This document shows positions 16,672 through 27,096 of a stretch of DNA of 35,330 bases, one piece after another (the stretch's first letter is position 1; every line of letters begins with the position of its first letter). The translations under genes and the position numbers were made by a program. Where the stretch lies: positions 1-35,330 of the forward strand of contig JAGFJG010000145.1 in NCBI GenBank assembly GCA_024102915.1, in the 5' to 3' direction. The notes under the pieces were generated by a model. The model saw only the letters and a list, made by a program, of their open reading frames with translations. It made no database searches and was not told where the DNA came from. This DNA comes from Caldilineales bacterium. Its GTDB lineage: Bacteria > Chloroflexota > Anaerolineae > J102.

Positions 16672-16711
16672 CCAGTCCCCTCGTTTTGGCAAATGCAGGC
16701 GAGGGGACTGG
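16672..16711. terminator. Long hairpin between the small ORF and valS, possible bidirectional terminator
   Basis: CCAGTCCCCTCG pairs perfectly with CGAGGGGACTGG (12 bp) around a 16-base loop. It lies 39 bases past the valS stop and about 110 past the small ORF. No T-tract follows on either strand, so it may protect 3' ends or act with another factor rather than as a classical intrinsic terminator. Confidence 0.45.
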
Positions 16712-16749
16712 CGCGTTATGATTGATCCATGTTGGCTCAGACGACAGCG

Positions 16750-19434
<2,685 letters not shown>

Positions 19435-19451
19435 AAGAAAGTCCTCGGTTG

Positions 19452-19484
19452 ATGTGCGACTCACCTCGCAGGTGAGTCGCACAT
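19452..19484. repeat. 33-bp perfect palindromic element (copy 1), between T-box terminator and valS start
   Basis: Left arm ATGTGCGACTCACCT (19452-19466), loop CGC, right arm its exact complement (19470-19484). In the valS mRNA it forms a 15-bp hairpin ending 17 bases before the start codon, just upstream of the Shine-Dalgarno sequence. It shares loop, length and the CACCT/AGGTG inner stem with the element at 30658-30690. Confidence 0.85.
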
Positions 19485-19489
19485 TGGGA

Positions 19490-19524
19490 AATAAAAAGCC
19501 TTCTCGTCTCAAGGACGGAAGGCT
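19490..19524 (-). terminator. Terminator hairpin of the valS T-box leader
   Basis: Minus-strand AGCCTTC/GAAGGCT with an inner CGTC/GACG stem, followed by TTTTATTT. The 5' side of this stem lies directly after the T-box sequence, the arrangement needed for switching between antiterminator and terminator. Confidence 0.85.
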
Positions 19525-19602
19525 CCGTGGTACCACCTTGGTTGCCGGTCGTGTTGAATCGGCCACTTGGTTCGCTATAACGGGCTCACCCGGATGAACT
19601 TA

Positions 19603-19672
19603 GTGATCAGTGGTCAGTTATCAGTGATCAGACGACGGACACTCAATTGACTGATTACTGGTTACTGAATAC
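19603..19672. repeat. CTGATTACTG-type micro-repeat block inside the T-box leader
   Basis: On the plus strand the left part reads TGATCAGTGGTCAGTTATCAG and the right part CTGATTACTGGTTACTGAA, in opposite senses around a core with GACGGAC. The exact 10-mer CTGATTACTG is at 19651-19660 and recurs at 28210 and 33985, with its complement at 33919. Confidence 0.75.
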
Positions 19673-19813
19673 TGGCTTCAGTTCACCAACTCACCGGCGA
19701 CCTTCGGCGGGGCTTCACATCGGGACTGGTTTGCAGCCGATGGCCCGTCCTCTCTGGCGATGGCTTGCCGCTTACTCCTCCGGGTCGAGGTCTGTGGGTA
19801 TCAAGTTGCAGCC

Positions 19814-19842
19814 ATTCTAGACCGGCTGCGGGTTGCTGTCAA
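19814..19842 (-). promoter_or_regulatory. Promoter of the valS T-box transcript
   Basis: Minus-strand TTGACA (19842-19837), 17-base spacer, TAGAAT (19819-19814). Transcription should begin near 19807. The promoter lies only 18 bases beyond the stop of the LysM protein gene, so valS is uncoupled from the upstream operon. Confidence 0.75.
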
Positions 19843-19859
19843 AACTCAGTTTGCAGACC

Positions 19860-20885
19860 TCAGCGCCACTCCAAGTCCCACACCTCGCTGACCGGGCTGA
19901 GCGGGAATGCGCCGCCCTGTTCTGGCAGGCTCACCACCTGCACCCACCAAAACAGGCGCTGCGAACTGGCGTCTTCCGGCGGTCGCAAGGCGGGGTCGAG
20001 CCGGAGGCTGGTGGTTTTGACCAGGAAAGGCTCTGGTTCGGCTAATTCGGGATCAGCATAGGCGACGCGCACCCGATACCAGGCATCTTCCGGCAGAAGC
20101 CCGACTGCCACCCATCGCAAAAGCGGCGCGGGTTCGGCGACGAATTCGCTGTTGGGGTGCGGGCTGACCAGGACAGGTCGGTCAAAAAATACGTCGGAAA
20201 TTGGCGTTTCATCCGGCGCTGCTGCTTCTTCTGATCCCATAGGAATGAGCAGAACAGTGCCCGGAATGAGGGTGTCCGGCTCGGCCAGAGAGTTGGCGTT
20301 GATGATCGAGGCGATATCGACCTGAAAGCGGATGGCAATCCCGCCCAAAGTGTCCCCGGTCTGGACGGTGTAATTGAAAATGCCGCTGGGCGGCGTGGGG
20401 GTGGCCCTGGGCTGATCCGGGGCTTCGAATTGCGGAGAGGGCACAAACAGCACCTGACTCACCCTCAGGATCTCGTTCCCGGTGAGATTATTTGCGGCCA
20501 GAAGCTCTTGCAATGTGATGTTGAACTGACCGGCAATGCCCAGATAAGTATCGCCGGAAACGACCGTATAGAAGATGGGCGTGGCAGTGGGCGTAATGGT
20601 GGGGGTGTCGGTGGCGGTAGGGCTGGGCGTGGCGGTGGGCGCAGGCGTGCCGGTGGCGGTCGGGGTGGCCGTGGCGGTGGGCGTCAGGGCCAGCACGCGC
20701 TGATTGTTGTCCCATCGCCACCACAAAAGCATAATCAGCAGGATGCCCGTAACCAGGGCGATATCCGCAATCGACGGTCTGCCTCGCCGTTTTTTCGGTT
20801 TCGCAAGCTCGGCGCCGCACATGAAGCATTGTTCCGCCTGATGGCTGATCTGCGCTCCACAGTTGGGGCATTCACGGATGGTCAT
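19860..20885 (-). CDS. Zinc-ribbon, membrane-anchored protein with two LysM domains
   Basis: A 341-residue protein. A zinc ribbon with two CxxC knuckles (Cys6/Cys9 and Cys20/Cys23) lies in the cytosol, followed by a basic stretch, one membrane helix (about 40-57) and a Thr/Pro-rich linker. Two LysM domains come next (YTVVSGDTYLGIAGQFNI, about 105-149, and YTVQTGDTLGGIAIRFQV, about 170-214), then a C-terminal beta-rich domain. LysM binds N-acetylglucosamine-containing glycans such as peptidoglycan, so the protein probably spans from cytosol to wall. The start codon overlaps the upstream stop as ATGA, making it the last gene of a four-gene envelope operon. A longer frame to 20948 has no supporting similarity. 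Confidence 0.88.
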   Translation of the reverse strand: MTIRECPNCGAQISHQAEQCFMCGAELAKPKKRRGRPSIADIALVTGILLIMLLWWRWDNNQRVLALTPTATATPTATGTPAPTATPSPTATDTPTITPTATPIFYTVVSGDTYLGIAGQFNITLQELLAANNLTGNEILRVSQVLFVPSPQFEAPDQPRATPTPPSGIFNYTVQTGDTLGGIAIRFQVDIASIINANSLAEPDTLIPGTVLLIPMGSEEAAAPDETPISDVFFDRPVLVSPHPNSEFVAEPAPLLRWVAVGLLPEDAWYRVRVAYADPELAEPEPFLVKTTSLRLDPALRPPEDASSQRLFWWVQVVSLPEQGGAFPLSPVSEVWDLEWR

Positions 20886-22687
20886 GAGGAAGACCTGTCC
20901 ATGATTGGAGAATGCAATCTTCGGAATCGTTGCGGCGATGCAATCCACAAAAGCAGAGCGACGATCAATGCGAAGAGCGAGATCAGTGCGGCGGCTGTAC
21001 GCAAGGGGGTATTGGCAAAGCGAATGGCGACTTCATGTTCGCCCGGCGGCAAGTCGAGCGTGATCAGGGCATCGGAGCCTTCTGCGCGCACTTCGACCGG
21101 CTCGCCATTCACTTCGGCCCGCCAGCCGGGATACCAATACGTGTAGAATTGCAACACCGATGGTGATTCGGCGCGCACCTGCACGCGTTCGTAGCCGCCG
21201 CCATGCTCCAGGCTGGTCACTTCACCCTGACCGGCGATCAATCCCGCCAGCGGCAATGGCTCGCCCGCCAGATAGGCCGGGAGTTTGGGGCTGGTCGTTG
21301 GCGGGCCGGATGGCGAAAACGATGTGCTGGCGACGTTCAAAGGATAGATCAACTCGTAATCGGGGATGGCGGCTCCGCTGACCATGCGCGGGGTCACTTC
21401 CGTATGTTGGGGTCGTGTGAAGGGATAAGAGACCAGGATGATCGCCAGGGCCAGGGCAAACAGCGCGGGTGACACGGACTGGGCGGTTTTTGGCTCAGTT
21501 CGTCGTTGGATCAACGGCAATTGCGAGGCGATGAAAGCGGCTCCGGCCAGGGCCAGGAAAAGATTGCTGAAAGCGAGCAAGCGCCAGGGAAACTGGATCA
21601 GCGCGGCCAGGGGGACGGCATCCCACAAAGGCTGGCTGATCGGCAAGACGCCCAGTATACTGGCAGCGGCTGCCAACAAAAAGGTGAGCAGCACGCCGCG
21701 ATAGCGAATGCGCCCACGCAGCAAGGCGAAAAAACCGCCCACACCAAGGATGAGCAACCAGAGCCCAAGCTGAAAACTCATGCCATCGTCCGGGCCGACG
21801 AGGGCGTGCCCATAGCCCCAATCGAGTTGGATGAGTTGGAAGGGATAGAGAAACTGGACGAGATAGTTATAGGTAGTGGGCAGCCAATCCTCCTGACGGA
21901 TGAACCCGCCCTCGGCCACGAGAGGCAGGAGGAAGATGGCGGCGATGGCCATGCCCAACACGCCTGCTGCCAGCGCCGCTCCGGTTTGCGCCAACGGAAA
22001 GCGGCGGCGAGAGCGCCAACGCAACAGCAGCCACAGCAGCGCCAGCACCGCCGTCATCGGCACGAAAATCATGCCGGTGACGCTGTGGGTCAGGGGCACC
22101 AGGCTGAGCGTGATCGCCGCCACGGCGATGCGTTTGCCCCAGGGTTTCTCGTCGCGAGCCGGGTCAATCAGATCCCAAAAGGCGTGAAGCACGAGGGGAA
22201 AGATGACGAATGCCACGAATTCGGCGAAGGCCGCGCGCACGTAGATGTCGGCCAGATGATAAGGCGCGTAGACGTAGAGCAGCCCGGCGATGAATCCCGG
22301 CCAGGGCCCCCACAATCGCCGGGCGAAGCGATACATGGTCAGGCCGGCGCCGATGAAAGCCAATATCCAAATCAGTTTGACGGAATTGAGGACGCTGGCG
22401 CCTAGCAAGTGCGGGATTTCGGCGGCGTAGAAAGCCAGGGGCGAGTAGAAAGTGAACAGGGGATACCCATAACCCATGGCGTAATCGGGGCTCCAGCGCG
22501 GCCACAGGAAACCGCTGTGAATCGCCTGATCGAATTCCACCAGGAAGGTGAGGGAGTGATGGGCGTCGTGGGCCAGCATGAAATAGCCGGGAGCCAGCAA
22601 AGGCGCCCAGGCGAAGGTCGAGAGGAGAATCAGCAGGGAAAGGGGCGAGCGAAGCAAGCGCGCAGATCGGGATGGGGAGACCGTCAT
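20882..22687 (-). CDS. Polytopic membrane protein, 6-pyruvoyl-tetrahydropterin-synthase-related type (copy 2)
   Basis: A 601-residue protein with about ten hydrophobic helices and an extracytoplasmic C-terminal domain. The first outer loop has LAHDAHHSLTFLVEF and GFLWPRWSPDYAMGYGYPLFTFYSP, closely matching the neighbouring upstream protein (RWSPDWAFGYGYPFFN), so the two are tandem paralogues. The family name is historical and no pterin chemistry is expected. The topology is GT-C-like, suggesting a glycosyltransferase using a lipid-linked sugar; this is inference. The C-terminus carries YWYPGWRAEVNG and LPPGEHEVAIRF before a last membrane helix. The start overlaps the upstream stop as ATGA and the stop overlaps the LysM gene start in the same way. 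Confidence 0.85.
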   Translation of the reverse strand: MTVSPSRSARLLRSPLSLLILLSTFAWAPLLAPGYFMLAHDAHHSLTFLVEFDQAIHSGFLWPRWSPDYAMGYGYPLFTFYSPLAFYAAEIPHLLGASVLNSVKLIWILAFIGAGLTMYRFARRLWGPWPGFIAGLLYVYAPYHLADIYVRAAFAEFVAFVIFPLVLHAFWDLIDPARDEKPWGKRIAVAAITLSLVPLTHSVTGMIFVPMTAVLALLWLLLRWRSRRRFPLAQTGAALAAGVLGMAIAAIFLLPLVAEGGFIRQEDWLPTTYNYLVQFLYPFQLIQLDWGYGHALVGPDDGMSFQLGLWLLILGVGGFFALLRGRIRYRGVLLTFLLAAAASILGVLPISQPLWDAVPLAALIQFPWRLLAFSNLFLALAGAAFIASQLPLIQRRTEPKTAQSVSPALFALALAIILVSYPFTRPQHTEVTPRMVSGAAIPDYELIYPLNVASTSFSPSGPPTTSPKLPAYLAGEPLPLAGLIAGQGEVTSLEHGGGYERVQVRAESPSVLQFYTYWYPGWRAEVNGEPVEVRAEGSDALITLDLPPGEHEVAIRFANTPLRTAAALISLFALIVALLLWIASPQRFRRLHSPIMDRSSS

Positions 22688-24486
22688 GGGGTTGATCTCC
22701 TTCGGCGAGCGCTCACGATTCCCACGATTGCCAGGGCGACGAGGGCCAGCAGCGCCAGCATCGAAAGCCAATCGCTGATGATGCGGATGGGCGTGTCCTC
22801 AAAGCTGATGCGTAAGAGATGATCACCCGCGGGCACGGGGACATTCAGCAGGCCATAGGGCGAGCGCGTGTCGGCCTCGGTCAGGGCGACACGGTCGAGT
22901 TCAGCGCCGCTGTCGGGGTCGAGGATTGTCGCCGTCCAGCCGGGGAACCATTGGCGATAGAAGGGCACGCGCTGGTTGTCGTCGCCCGCATGCACCCACA
23001 CAGTCTCCGAGTCCACCCGATGTTCGCGGGCGGCCACGGCCAGGGTTTCATTTTGGGGGGTGAGGCTGTAATCAACCTGACTGTCGATGGGCAGTCCGGC
23101 CATGTGCAGATCGGCCAGCGGCGACCAGGTCGCTACTTCCTCGGCTGTCGATGTCATCCCGGTCATTTCGTCAGAACTGCGCTCGAATTCCATCAACCCG
23201 GCCAAAGTGGCTCCACCCGGCGGCGGTTCCACGGCCTCGGTGCGCAAATAGGGAGCGCTGCTGAGAATGAGCAGTCCGGCCAGCAACACCGGGGCCAGCC
23301 AATCCCGGCCGTTCTCTGATTCCTCGCCTGGGTTCTGTACCAAAACGGCGGGAGCAAGTGCGGCCAGAGCCACGGCGGCCAGGGCCAGATAGCGCCACGG
23401 AAACTGGGCGGAGGAGACGAACGGCACAAAGTCCCACAATGGCGCGGCCAGGGCTGTGGTTAAAATGACGCCCAATAAAAGCGCCAGCAGCCAGAATCCA
23501 ATTTCGAGGCGGAAGCGGCTATCCTTGCGCAGCCATCCCCAGAAAGCGACCGCAGCCAGCACGAACGCGGCCAGTCCAAGTTGATAGCTGATCGGATCAT
23601 CCGGCCCTGGCGTGCTGATGCCGAATCCCCAGCGCGGGTCGAAGAGTTGGGCGAGATAGACGAAATGGTCGTGGAAGTTGTAGTAGCCGCCATACCATTG
23701 GTCCGAGCGTACGAATCTGAATTCGAGCAGCGCCGGGAAGACGAAGAACGCCGCCAGGGCCAGCCCCAATCCCAGACCTGCAATCGCCGGTAAAATCGTC
23801 CGCACCCAGCCTGCCAGCTTTGCCCGCCACCCCGTGCGGGACCAGACTACGCCGAGGGCGAGCACGGCGGCATAGGCGAGCAGAAGCGGCGTCGCCATCA
23901 GCGCCACGAAGTTGTGAGTGAGGTGAATGGCGGCATAACTTAAGGCCAGGCCAGCGATATTCAACAGGCTGGGCCGCAACGTGGCGCGGCGCACGGCCCA
24001 CAGGGCGAACGGCAACAGGGCCAGGGCCAGGGTCTCGCCCATCGCCGCCCGCACGTACATGTCGAGCAGGTGATAGGGCACATAAACATAGGCGACCGCC
24101 GCCACCAACGCGGCTCGCTCGCCCAACCAATCGCGCACGAAAAACCACATACCCCAGGCGCTGAGCAAGACGCTGATGATGAAAACGCCCTCGACCGCCC
24201 CTTCCAACGTGAGCGGCAGGGTGCGATAGAGGACAGTTCCCAGGAATGTGGCGGCAGGCGCTACCAGATTGAAGAAGGGATAGCCGTAGCCGAACGCCCA
24301 ATCAGGCGACCAGCGCGGGAACAGAACCCCTTCACCCCAGGTGATGTTGTATTGCAAAATGAAATAGACATCATGCCGCGCGTCATTGGCCGCCCAGAAA
24401 TAGCCGGGACGCAGCAATGGCGCCATGGCGAAAAGCGTGAGCAGGGTGGCCATCCAAAAGGAGGCGGAGCGATAAAAGGGTTTCAT
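22684..24486 (-). CDS. Polytopic membrane protein, 6-pyruvoyl-tetrahydropterin-synthase-related type (copy 1)
   Basis: A 600-residue paralogue of the next gene. The first membrane helix is followed by FWAANDARHDVYFILQYN, then LFPRWSPDWAFGYGYPFFNLVAP, and helices continue to about residue 400. The C-terminal outer domain includes YRQWFPGWTATILD and VPAGDHLLRISF and ends with a final helix and the basic tail SARRRRSTP. The Asp/His residues of the first loop sit where GT-C enzymes have catalytic acids, but activity is unproven. It starts 64 bases after the preceding gene, across a gap filled by a micro-repeat (24496-24553), and has no clear Shine-Dalgarno sequence. Its stop overlaps the next start (ATGA). 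Confidence 0.85.
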   Translation of the reverse strand: MKPFYRSASFWMATLLTLFAMAPLLRPGYFWAANDARHDVYFILQYNITWGEGVLFPRWSPDWAFGYGYPFFNLVAPAATFLGTVLYRTLPLTLEGAVEGVFIISVLLSAWGMWFFVRDWLGERAALVAAVAYVYVPYHLLDMYVRAAMGETLALALLPFALWAVRRATLRPSLLNIAGLALSYAAIHLTHNFVALMATPLLLAYAAVLALGVVWSRTGWRAKLAGWVRTILPAIAGLGLGLALAAFFVFPALLEFRFVRSDQWYGGYYNFHDHFVYLAQLFDPRWGFGISTPGPDDPISYQLGLAAFVLAAVAFWGWLRKDSRFRLEIGFWLLALLLGVILTTALAAPLWDFVPFVSSAQFPWRYLALAAVALAALAPAVLVQNPGEESENGRDWLAPVLLAGLLILSSAPYLRTEAVEPPPGGATLAGLMEFERSSDEMTGMTSTAEEVATWSPLADLHMAGLPIDSQVDYSLTPQNETLAVAAREHRVDSETVWVHAGDDNQRVPFYRQWFPGWTATILDPDSGAELDRVALTEADTRSPYGLLNVPVPAGDHLLRISFEDTPIRIISDWLSMLALLALVALAIVGIVSARRRRSTP

Positions 24487-24495
24487 GAGACGGCA

Positions 24496-24553
24496 GGTAT
24501 TGGATCTTGGGTATTTCGCGCAGTCAGACCCAAATACCGAATATCCAATATCA
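24496..24553. repeat. TATTGGAT-type micro-repeat block filling a gene junction
   Basis: Degenerate words GTATTGGAT and GGGTATT on the left face their complements AATACC, GAATATCC and AATATC on the right, making an imperfect inverted repeat. The right end includes the stop codon of the upstream gene (24551-24553). Confidence 0.6.
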
Positions 24554-26074
24554 ACTCGGTGGCGTGACGGTTAGCGATAAGGCGTCAGTTTCCCCAACCC
24601 TCAACCTCTCCCCCGTCTGCCAGTTGTAGAGGCCGAGGATGAGATGCAGGTTGGGCGGGGCATCGGGCGGGATGGTGAGTTCATAATGATCTGTGAGCAC
24701 TTCGCCCGGCTGCCAGGTTGTCATCGGGCGCTGGCCGGAGAGCGGTTGCGTGTCGATCTGGGCGAGGCGGTTGCCGGATTCATCGAGGGCGTGGACGAAG
24801 ATGTTGTAGTCGAAGTCGGGTGGATCGAGCGCCAGCCAGTCCGTATCGATGGTGACGGTTGCGCCCGGCGACGACTCGCCTTCGATCTGATAATCGAGCA
24901 AGATGATTGGGTTGTCGCCAAAGAGGGCGGCGGGTGCAGTGGGGATGGGGTACTCCTCGAACGCGGGGGCGAGGGCGATACCGGCCCCCAATACCGGCAG
25001 GATGAGCAGTGCCGCCCAGATGGGCGTGGCTTCCAGTTGGGGCAGATGGTAGAGTGCGGATGCGGCGGCGACGGCTAGGAATGGCAGCGAGAGCAGAAGC
25101 ACGTGGGCGGGTTGGGCCAGCGAAGATGTGATCGATGTGAGAGAAAGCAGGGCGAGGGCGATGCCGATGGCGGCGCAAAGCTTCCAGGTGCGACGGACGA
25201 TGGCGACATGGTGCCGGGCGGCCTCGGTCTGGGGGTCACGTGGGCGCGGGTGCGACCAGATGGCGATGATCAGCAACCCAAGCAAGGGCAATCCCAGGGC
25301 AAAGACGGGCGCGCTTTCTCGCCCCAGTTCCATCGTATCCCAGAACCAGCCTGGTTCGATGAGTTGGTGAAGCGAAGGTCGTTCAAAAGCAAGGCTGGTA
25401 ATAACAGGCCTCGTCCACGGCGTTGACCACAGCAATCCCAGCATGCCGCCCACGAGCAACCCGCCTGCACCCCGCCAGCGTCGCGTGCCGACGGCCAGGA
25501 TGAGTAATGCCGCCATCGCCAGCAAGCCCATGCCCGGCAGTGACGCCAGCGCTATCAACGCGCCGAGCGCGGCGAGAACGACGCCGACCCAACCTTCGCG
25601 TGTCAGTCCCCAGCCTGCCAACGCTAGTCCAGCCAGCACCCAGATCGCCGCCAATTCTCCGGCCAGAAAGAGAGCGGCCAACAGCACTGGCGCATAGAGC
25701 ACGAGCAGGACGGCCAGAACCGCGCCTCGTTGCGCCGCCATGCGAGTCGCCCACACGTACAACCCCAAACCCAGCAACAACAGTGCGAGAACCGTGCTGA
25801 TTTTGATGGCGGCTACGCCATCGAATCCCAGGGCGAGAGCGGCGCGCCCCACGATGTACGCCCACGGCCCATCACCTCGCCAGCGATCCGGCGCATGACC
25901 CAGAATGGAATCTTGCCCGTTTGCGAGGGCATGCAGCCGCAGTACTGGCAGTGGCCCGATGCTGGTTGCGGGCAGGCCAGGCCGTGTGAAGGATGCCCAT
26001 ACCGGCAGGGTCAGCAGCAGCGCCAGCAGCAGATAGCGAACGATGCGGCGCAGGGCGGCCGATTTCGCAAACAT
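24551..26074 (-). CDS. Polytopic membrane protein with C-terminal beta domain, first gene of the envelope operon
   Basis: About 507 residues: roughly ten hydrophobic helices with many Ala/Leu/Gly runs, then a soluble C-terminal domain (LLDYQIEGESSPGATVTIDTD to LTVTPP). Motifs there include WLALDPPDFDYNIFVHALD and GLYNWQTGERL, a beta-sandwich module I associate with chloroflexal membrane proteins of this type. Function is unknown; position suggests a GT-C-like enzyme or helper for the next two genes. The start at 26074 was chosen over 26134 and 26098 because TATAAT lies at 26087-26082, only 7 bases upstream. The longer starts would lie upstream of this promoter, and the mRNA is probably leaderless. 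Confidence 0.78.
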   Translation of the reverse strand: MFAKSAALRRIVRYLLLALLLTLPVWASFTRPGLPATSIGPLPVLRLHALANGQDSILGHAPDRWRGDGPWAYIVGRAALALGFDGVAAIKISTVLALLLLGLGLYVWATRMAAQRGAVLAVLLVLYAPVLLAALFLAGELAAIWVLAGLALAGWGLTREGWVGVVLAALGALIALASLPGMGLLAMAALLILAVGTRRWRGAGGLLVGGMLGLLWSTPWTRPVITSLAFERPSLHQLIEPGWFWDTMELGRESAPVFALGLPLLGLLIIAIWSHPRPRDPQTEAARHHVAIVRRTWKLCAAIGIALALLSLTSITSSLAQPAHVLLLSLPFLAVAAASALYHLPQLEATPIWAALLILPVLGAGIALAPAFEEYPIPTAPAALFGDNPIILLDYQIEGESSPGATVTIDTDWLALDPPDFDYNIFVHALDESGNRLAQIDTQPLSGQRPMTTWQPGEVLTDHYELTIPPDAPPNLHLILGLYNWQTGERLRVGETDALSLTVTPPS

Positions 26075-26081
26075 GGGCGGG

Positions 26082-26087
26082 ATTATA
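26082..26087 (-). promoter_or_regulatory. Consensus -10 box predicting a leaderless mRNA
   Basis: Minus-strand TATAAT with TGC before it (extended -10), 7 bases from the ATG at 26074. The expected start of transcription coincides with the A of the start codon. No good -35 is visible, which the extended -10 may offset. Confidence 0.55.
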
Positions 26088-26131
26088 GCACGCGGCATGG
26101 GAAACCCGGCCATGCGCGTAGGGAAGTCATC

Positions 26132-26158
26132 CACAGATTTCGCAGATTACACGGATTT
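26132..26158. repeat. CAGATTTCGCAGATTACAC-type micro-repeat
   Basis: Three staggered words (AGATTTCGC, AGATTACAC, GGATTT) with a period of about nine bases, in the 301-base gap between xpt and the membrane-protein operon. No gene is visible in that gap (26075-26375) apart from this and the next repeat. Confidence 0.5.
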
Positions 26159-26218
26159 GAGCAGGGGAAAACAGGCTAATCGGTGTGATCTACAGCTTGC
26201 CCCCACTGCAAAAAGCTT

Positions 26219-26317
26219 AAACGCAAAGCCGCGGAGGTCGCAAAGAGTAAAAAGAGGAGATTTCGAGATTGAATTCTTTGCGAAACTCAAGGATTTTCTT
26301 TGTGCCTTCGCGTTGAA
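26219..26317. repeat. AACGCAAAG-type imperfect inverted micro-repeat
   Basis: Left block AACGCAAAG...GGTCGCAAAGAG (26219-26247) faces TTCTTTGCG (26274-26282) and CTTTGTGCCTTCGCGTT (26298-26314) in the opposite sense. It lies downstream of xpt; no T-tract terminator is formed. Confidence 0.5.
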
Positions 26318-26375
26318 TCGCCTTGTTTCTCGCGAGTCATGGTTGATCCTTGCTCGAATTGGTTGGCGATAGCAG

Positions 26376-26993
26376 CTAGGACAGGCTGGGCGGGGCGAGA
26401 TGGATGACGCCGCCCTCCAGGCCGATGACCTTGACCAGCGAATAAACCGGCGCTCCGAAACGCTGTAATTCCTCGCGACCCTGTTCGAAGGTTTTTTCCA
26501 ACACCACGCCAAACGCCACGATCTCGGCCTGAGCTTGAGTCACTAACTCGCCCAGCGCGGCCAGGGTTGTGCCCTGAGCAAGAAAATCATCCACCACGAA
26601 CACCTTCGCCCCGGTCGGGATCACATGGCTGCCCAAGTAGAGTTTGACCGGCCGGTTTTTGGTGCGGCTGAAGGAGTCGATCTCGTAATAGCCGCCTTCG
26701 GGCAGGGTGATGGGCCGGCTTTTTTTGGCGAAGACCACCGAGGCGGGGTGGGGCCATTGCTCGTTGTTGACCGTCATCGCTGTGAACACGGCCACGCTGA
26801 TGCCCGAAGCCTCGGCTGTGAGGATGACATCGATGTGCTGGTTGCGCACGGCGCGGGCCAGCATGGTGCCGGCATAAGCGCTGAAAGTATAATCGATACG
26901 GTGATTGAGCAGGGTGTCGACGTTGACGATGCTATCGCCAACGGCCTTGCCCTGTTCACGAACCATATTATTGATGCGGTCGAGGAGATACAT
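26376..26993 (-). CDS. xpt: Xanthine phosphoribosyltransferase
   Basis: A 205-residue type I phosphoribosyltransferase salvaging xanthine (or another purine base) to its nucleotide with PRPP in the cytosol. The PRPP loop VFVVDDFLAQGTT is at 131-143. The N-terminal hood (VNVDTLLNHRIDYTF), TAEASGISVAVFTAM, VVFAKKSRPITLPEG and VLEKTFEQGREELQRFG all match the Bacillus-type Xpt rather than Hpt or Apt. The start has no Shine-Dalgarno sequence: the bases before it belong to a micro-repeat (26995-27032). No purine riboswitch core was recognised; instead two consecutive hairpins lie between the -10 box at 27097 and the gene. Confidence 0.92.
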   Translation of the reverse strand: MYLLDRINNMVREQGKAVGDSIVNVDTLLNHRIDYTFSAYAGTMLARAVRNQHIDVILTAEASGISVAVFTAMTVNNEQWPHPASVVFAKKSRPITLPEGGYYEIDSFSRTKNRPVKLYLGSHVIPTGAKVFVVDDFLAQGTTLAALGELVTQAQAEIVAFGVVLEKTFEQGREELQRFGAPVYSLVKVIGLEGGVIHLAPPSLS

Positions 26994-26994
26994 G

Positions 26995-27032
26995 GATATT
27001 GCGAATTGCGGATTTGGAATTGCGGATTGGCA
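26995..27032. repeat. GAATTGCGGATT micro-repeat abutting the xpt start
   Basis: GAATTGCGGATT occurs twice (27003-27014 and 27017-27028). The block begins one base from the xpt start codon, where a ribosome binding site would be expected. Confidence 0.65.
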
Positions 27033-27039
27033 ACGCGTG

Positions 27040-27085
27040 TGCGCTTTCTCAAAAAAGCGCAGAAGCGCCCATTGCAGGACGCTTC
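27040..27085 (-). promoter_or_regulatory. Two adjacent hairpins in the xpt leader
   Basis: Read on the minus strand, GAAGCGTCC pairs with GGGCGCTTC (27085-27062, 9 bp with one G-U), followed directly by TGCGCTTT paired with AAAGCGCA (27061-27040, 8 bp, loop TTTGAG). They begin about five bases after the predicted transcription start and might attenuate or stabilise the transcript. Confidence 0.45.
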
Positions 27086-27096
27086 ATTGCGGGATG

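Larger units (their letters stand above)
19490..19808 (-). promoter_or_regulatory. T-box riboswitch (tRNA-Val responsive) controlling valS
   Basis: The T-box sequence AAGGTGGTACCACGG is at 19539-19525. Its UGGU would pair with the ACCA end of uncharged tRNA-Val, discriminator A included. Stem I shows an AGTA motif opposite GAAGGTCG, giving GTC (19701-19699) as the valine specifier, plus AGAGAG and GGCTGCAAA elements of the distal bulge and loop. Uncharged tRNA would stabilise the antiterminator and allow valS transcription. The linker between Stem I and the antiterminator is unusual: it consists largely of CTGATTACTG-type micro-repeats (19603-19672). Confidence 0.9.

Noticed and set aside
19603..19672. 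Short regular repeats considered as a CRISPR remnant
   Set aside because: The units are about ten bases, degenerate and in both senses, with no spacers of constant length and no cas gene in the window.
21506..22405. A 299-codon Gln/Arg/Ala-rich plus-strand frame
   Set aside because: It is antisense to a polytopic membrane protein; such frames arise from Leu/Ala codons read in reverse.
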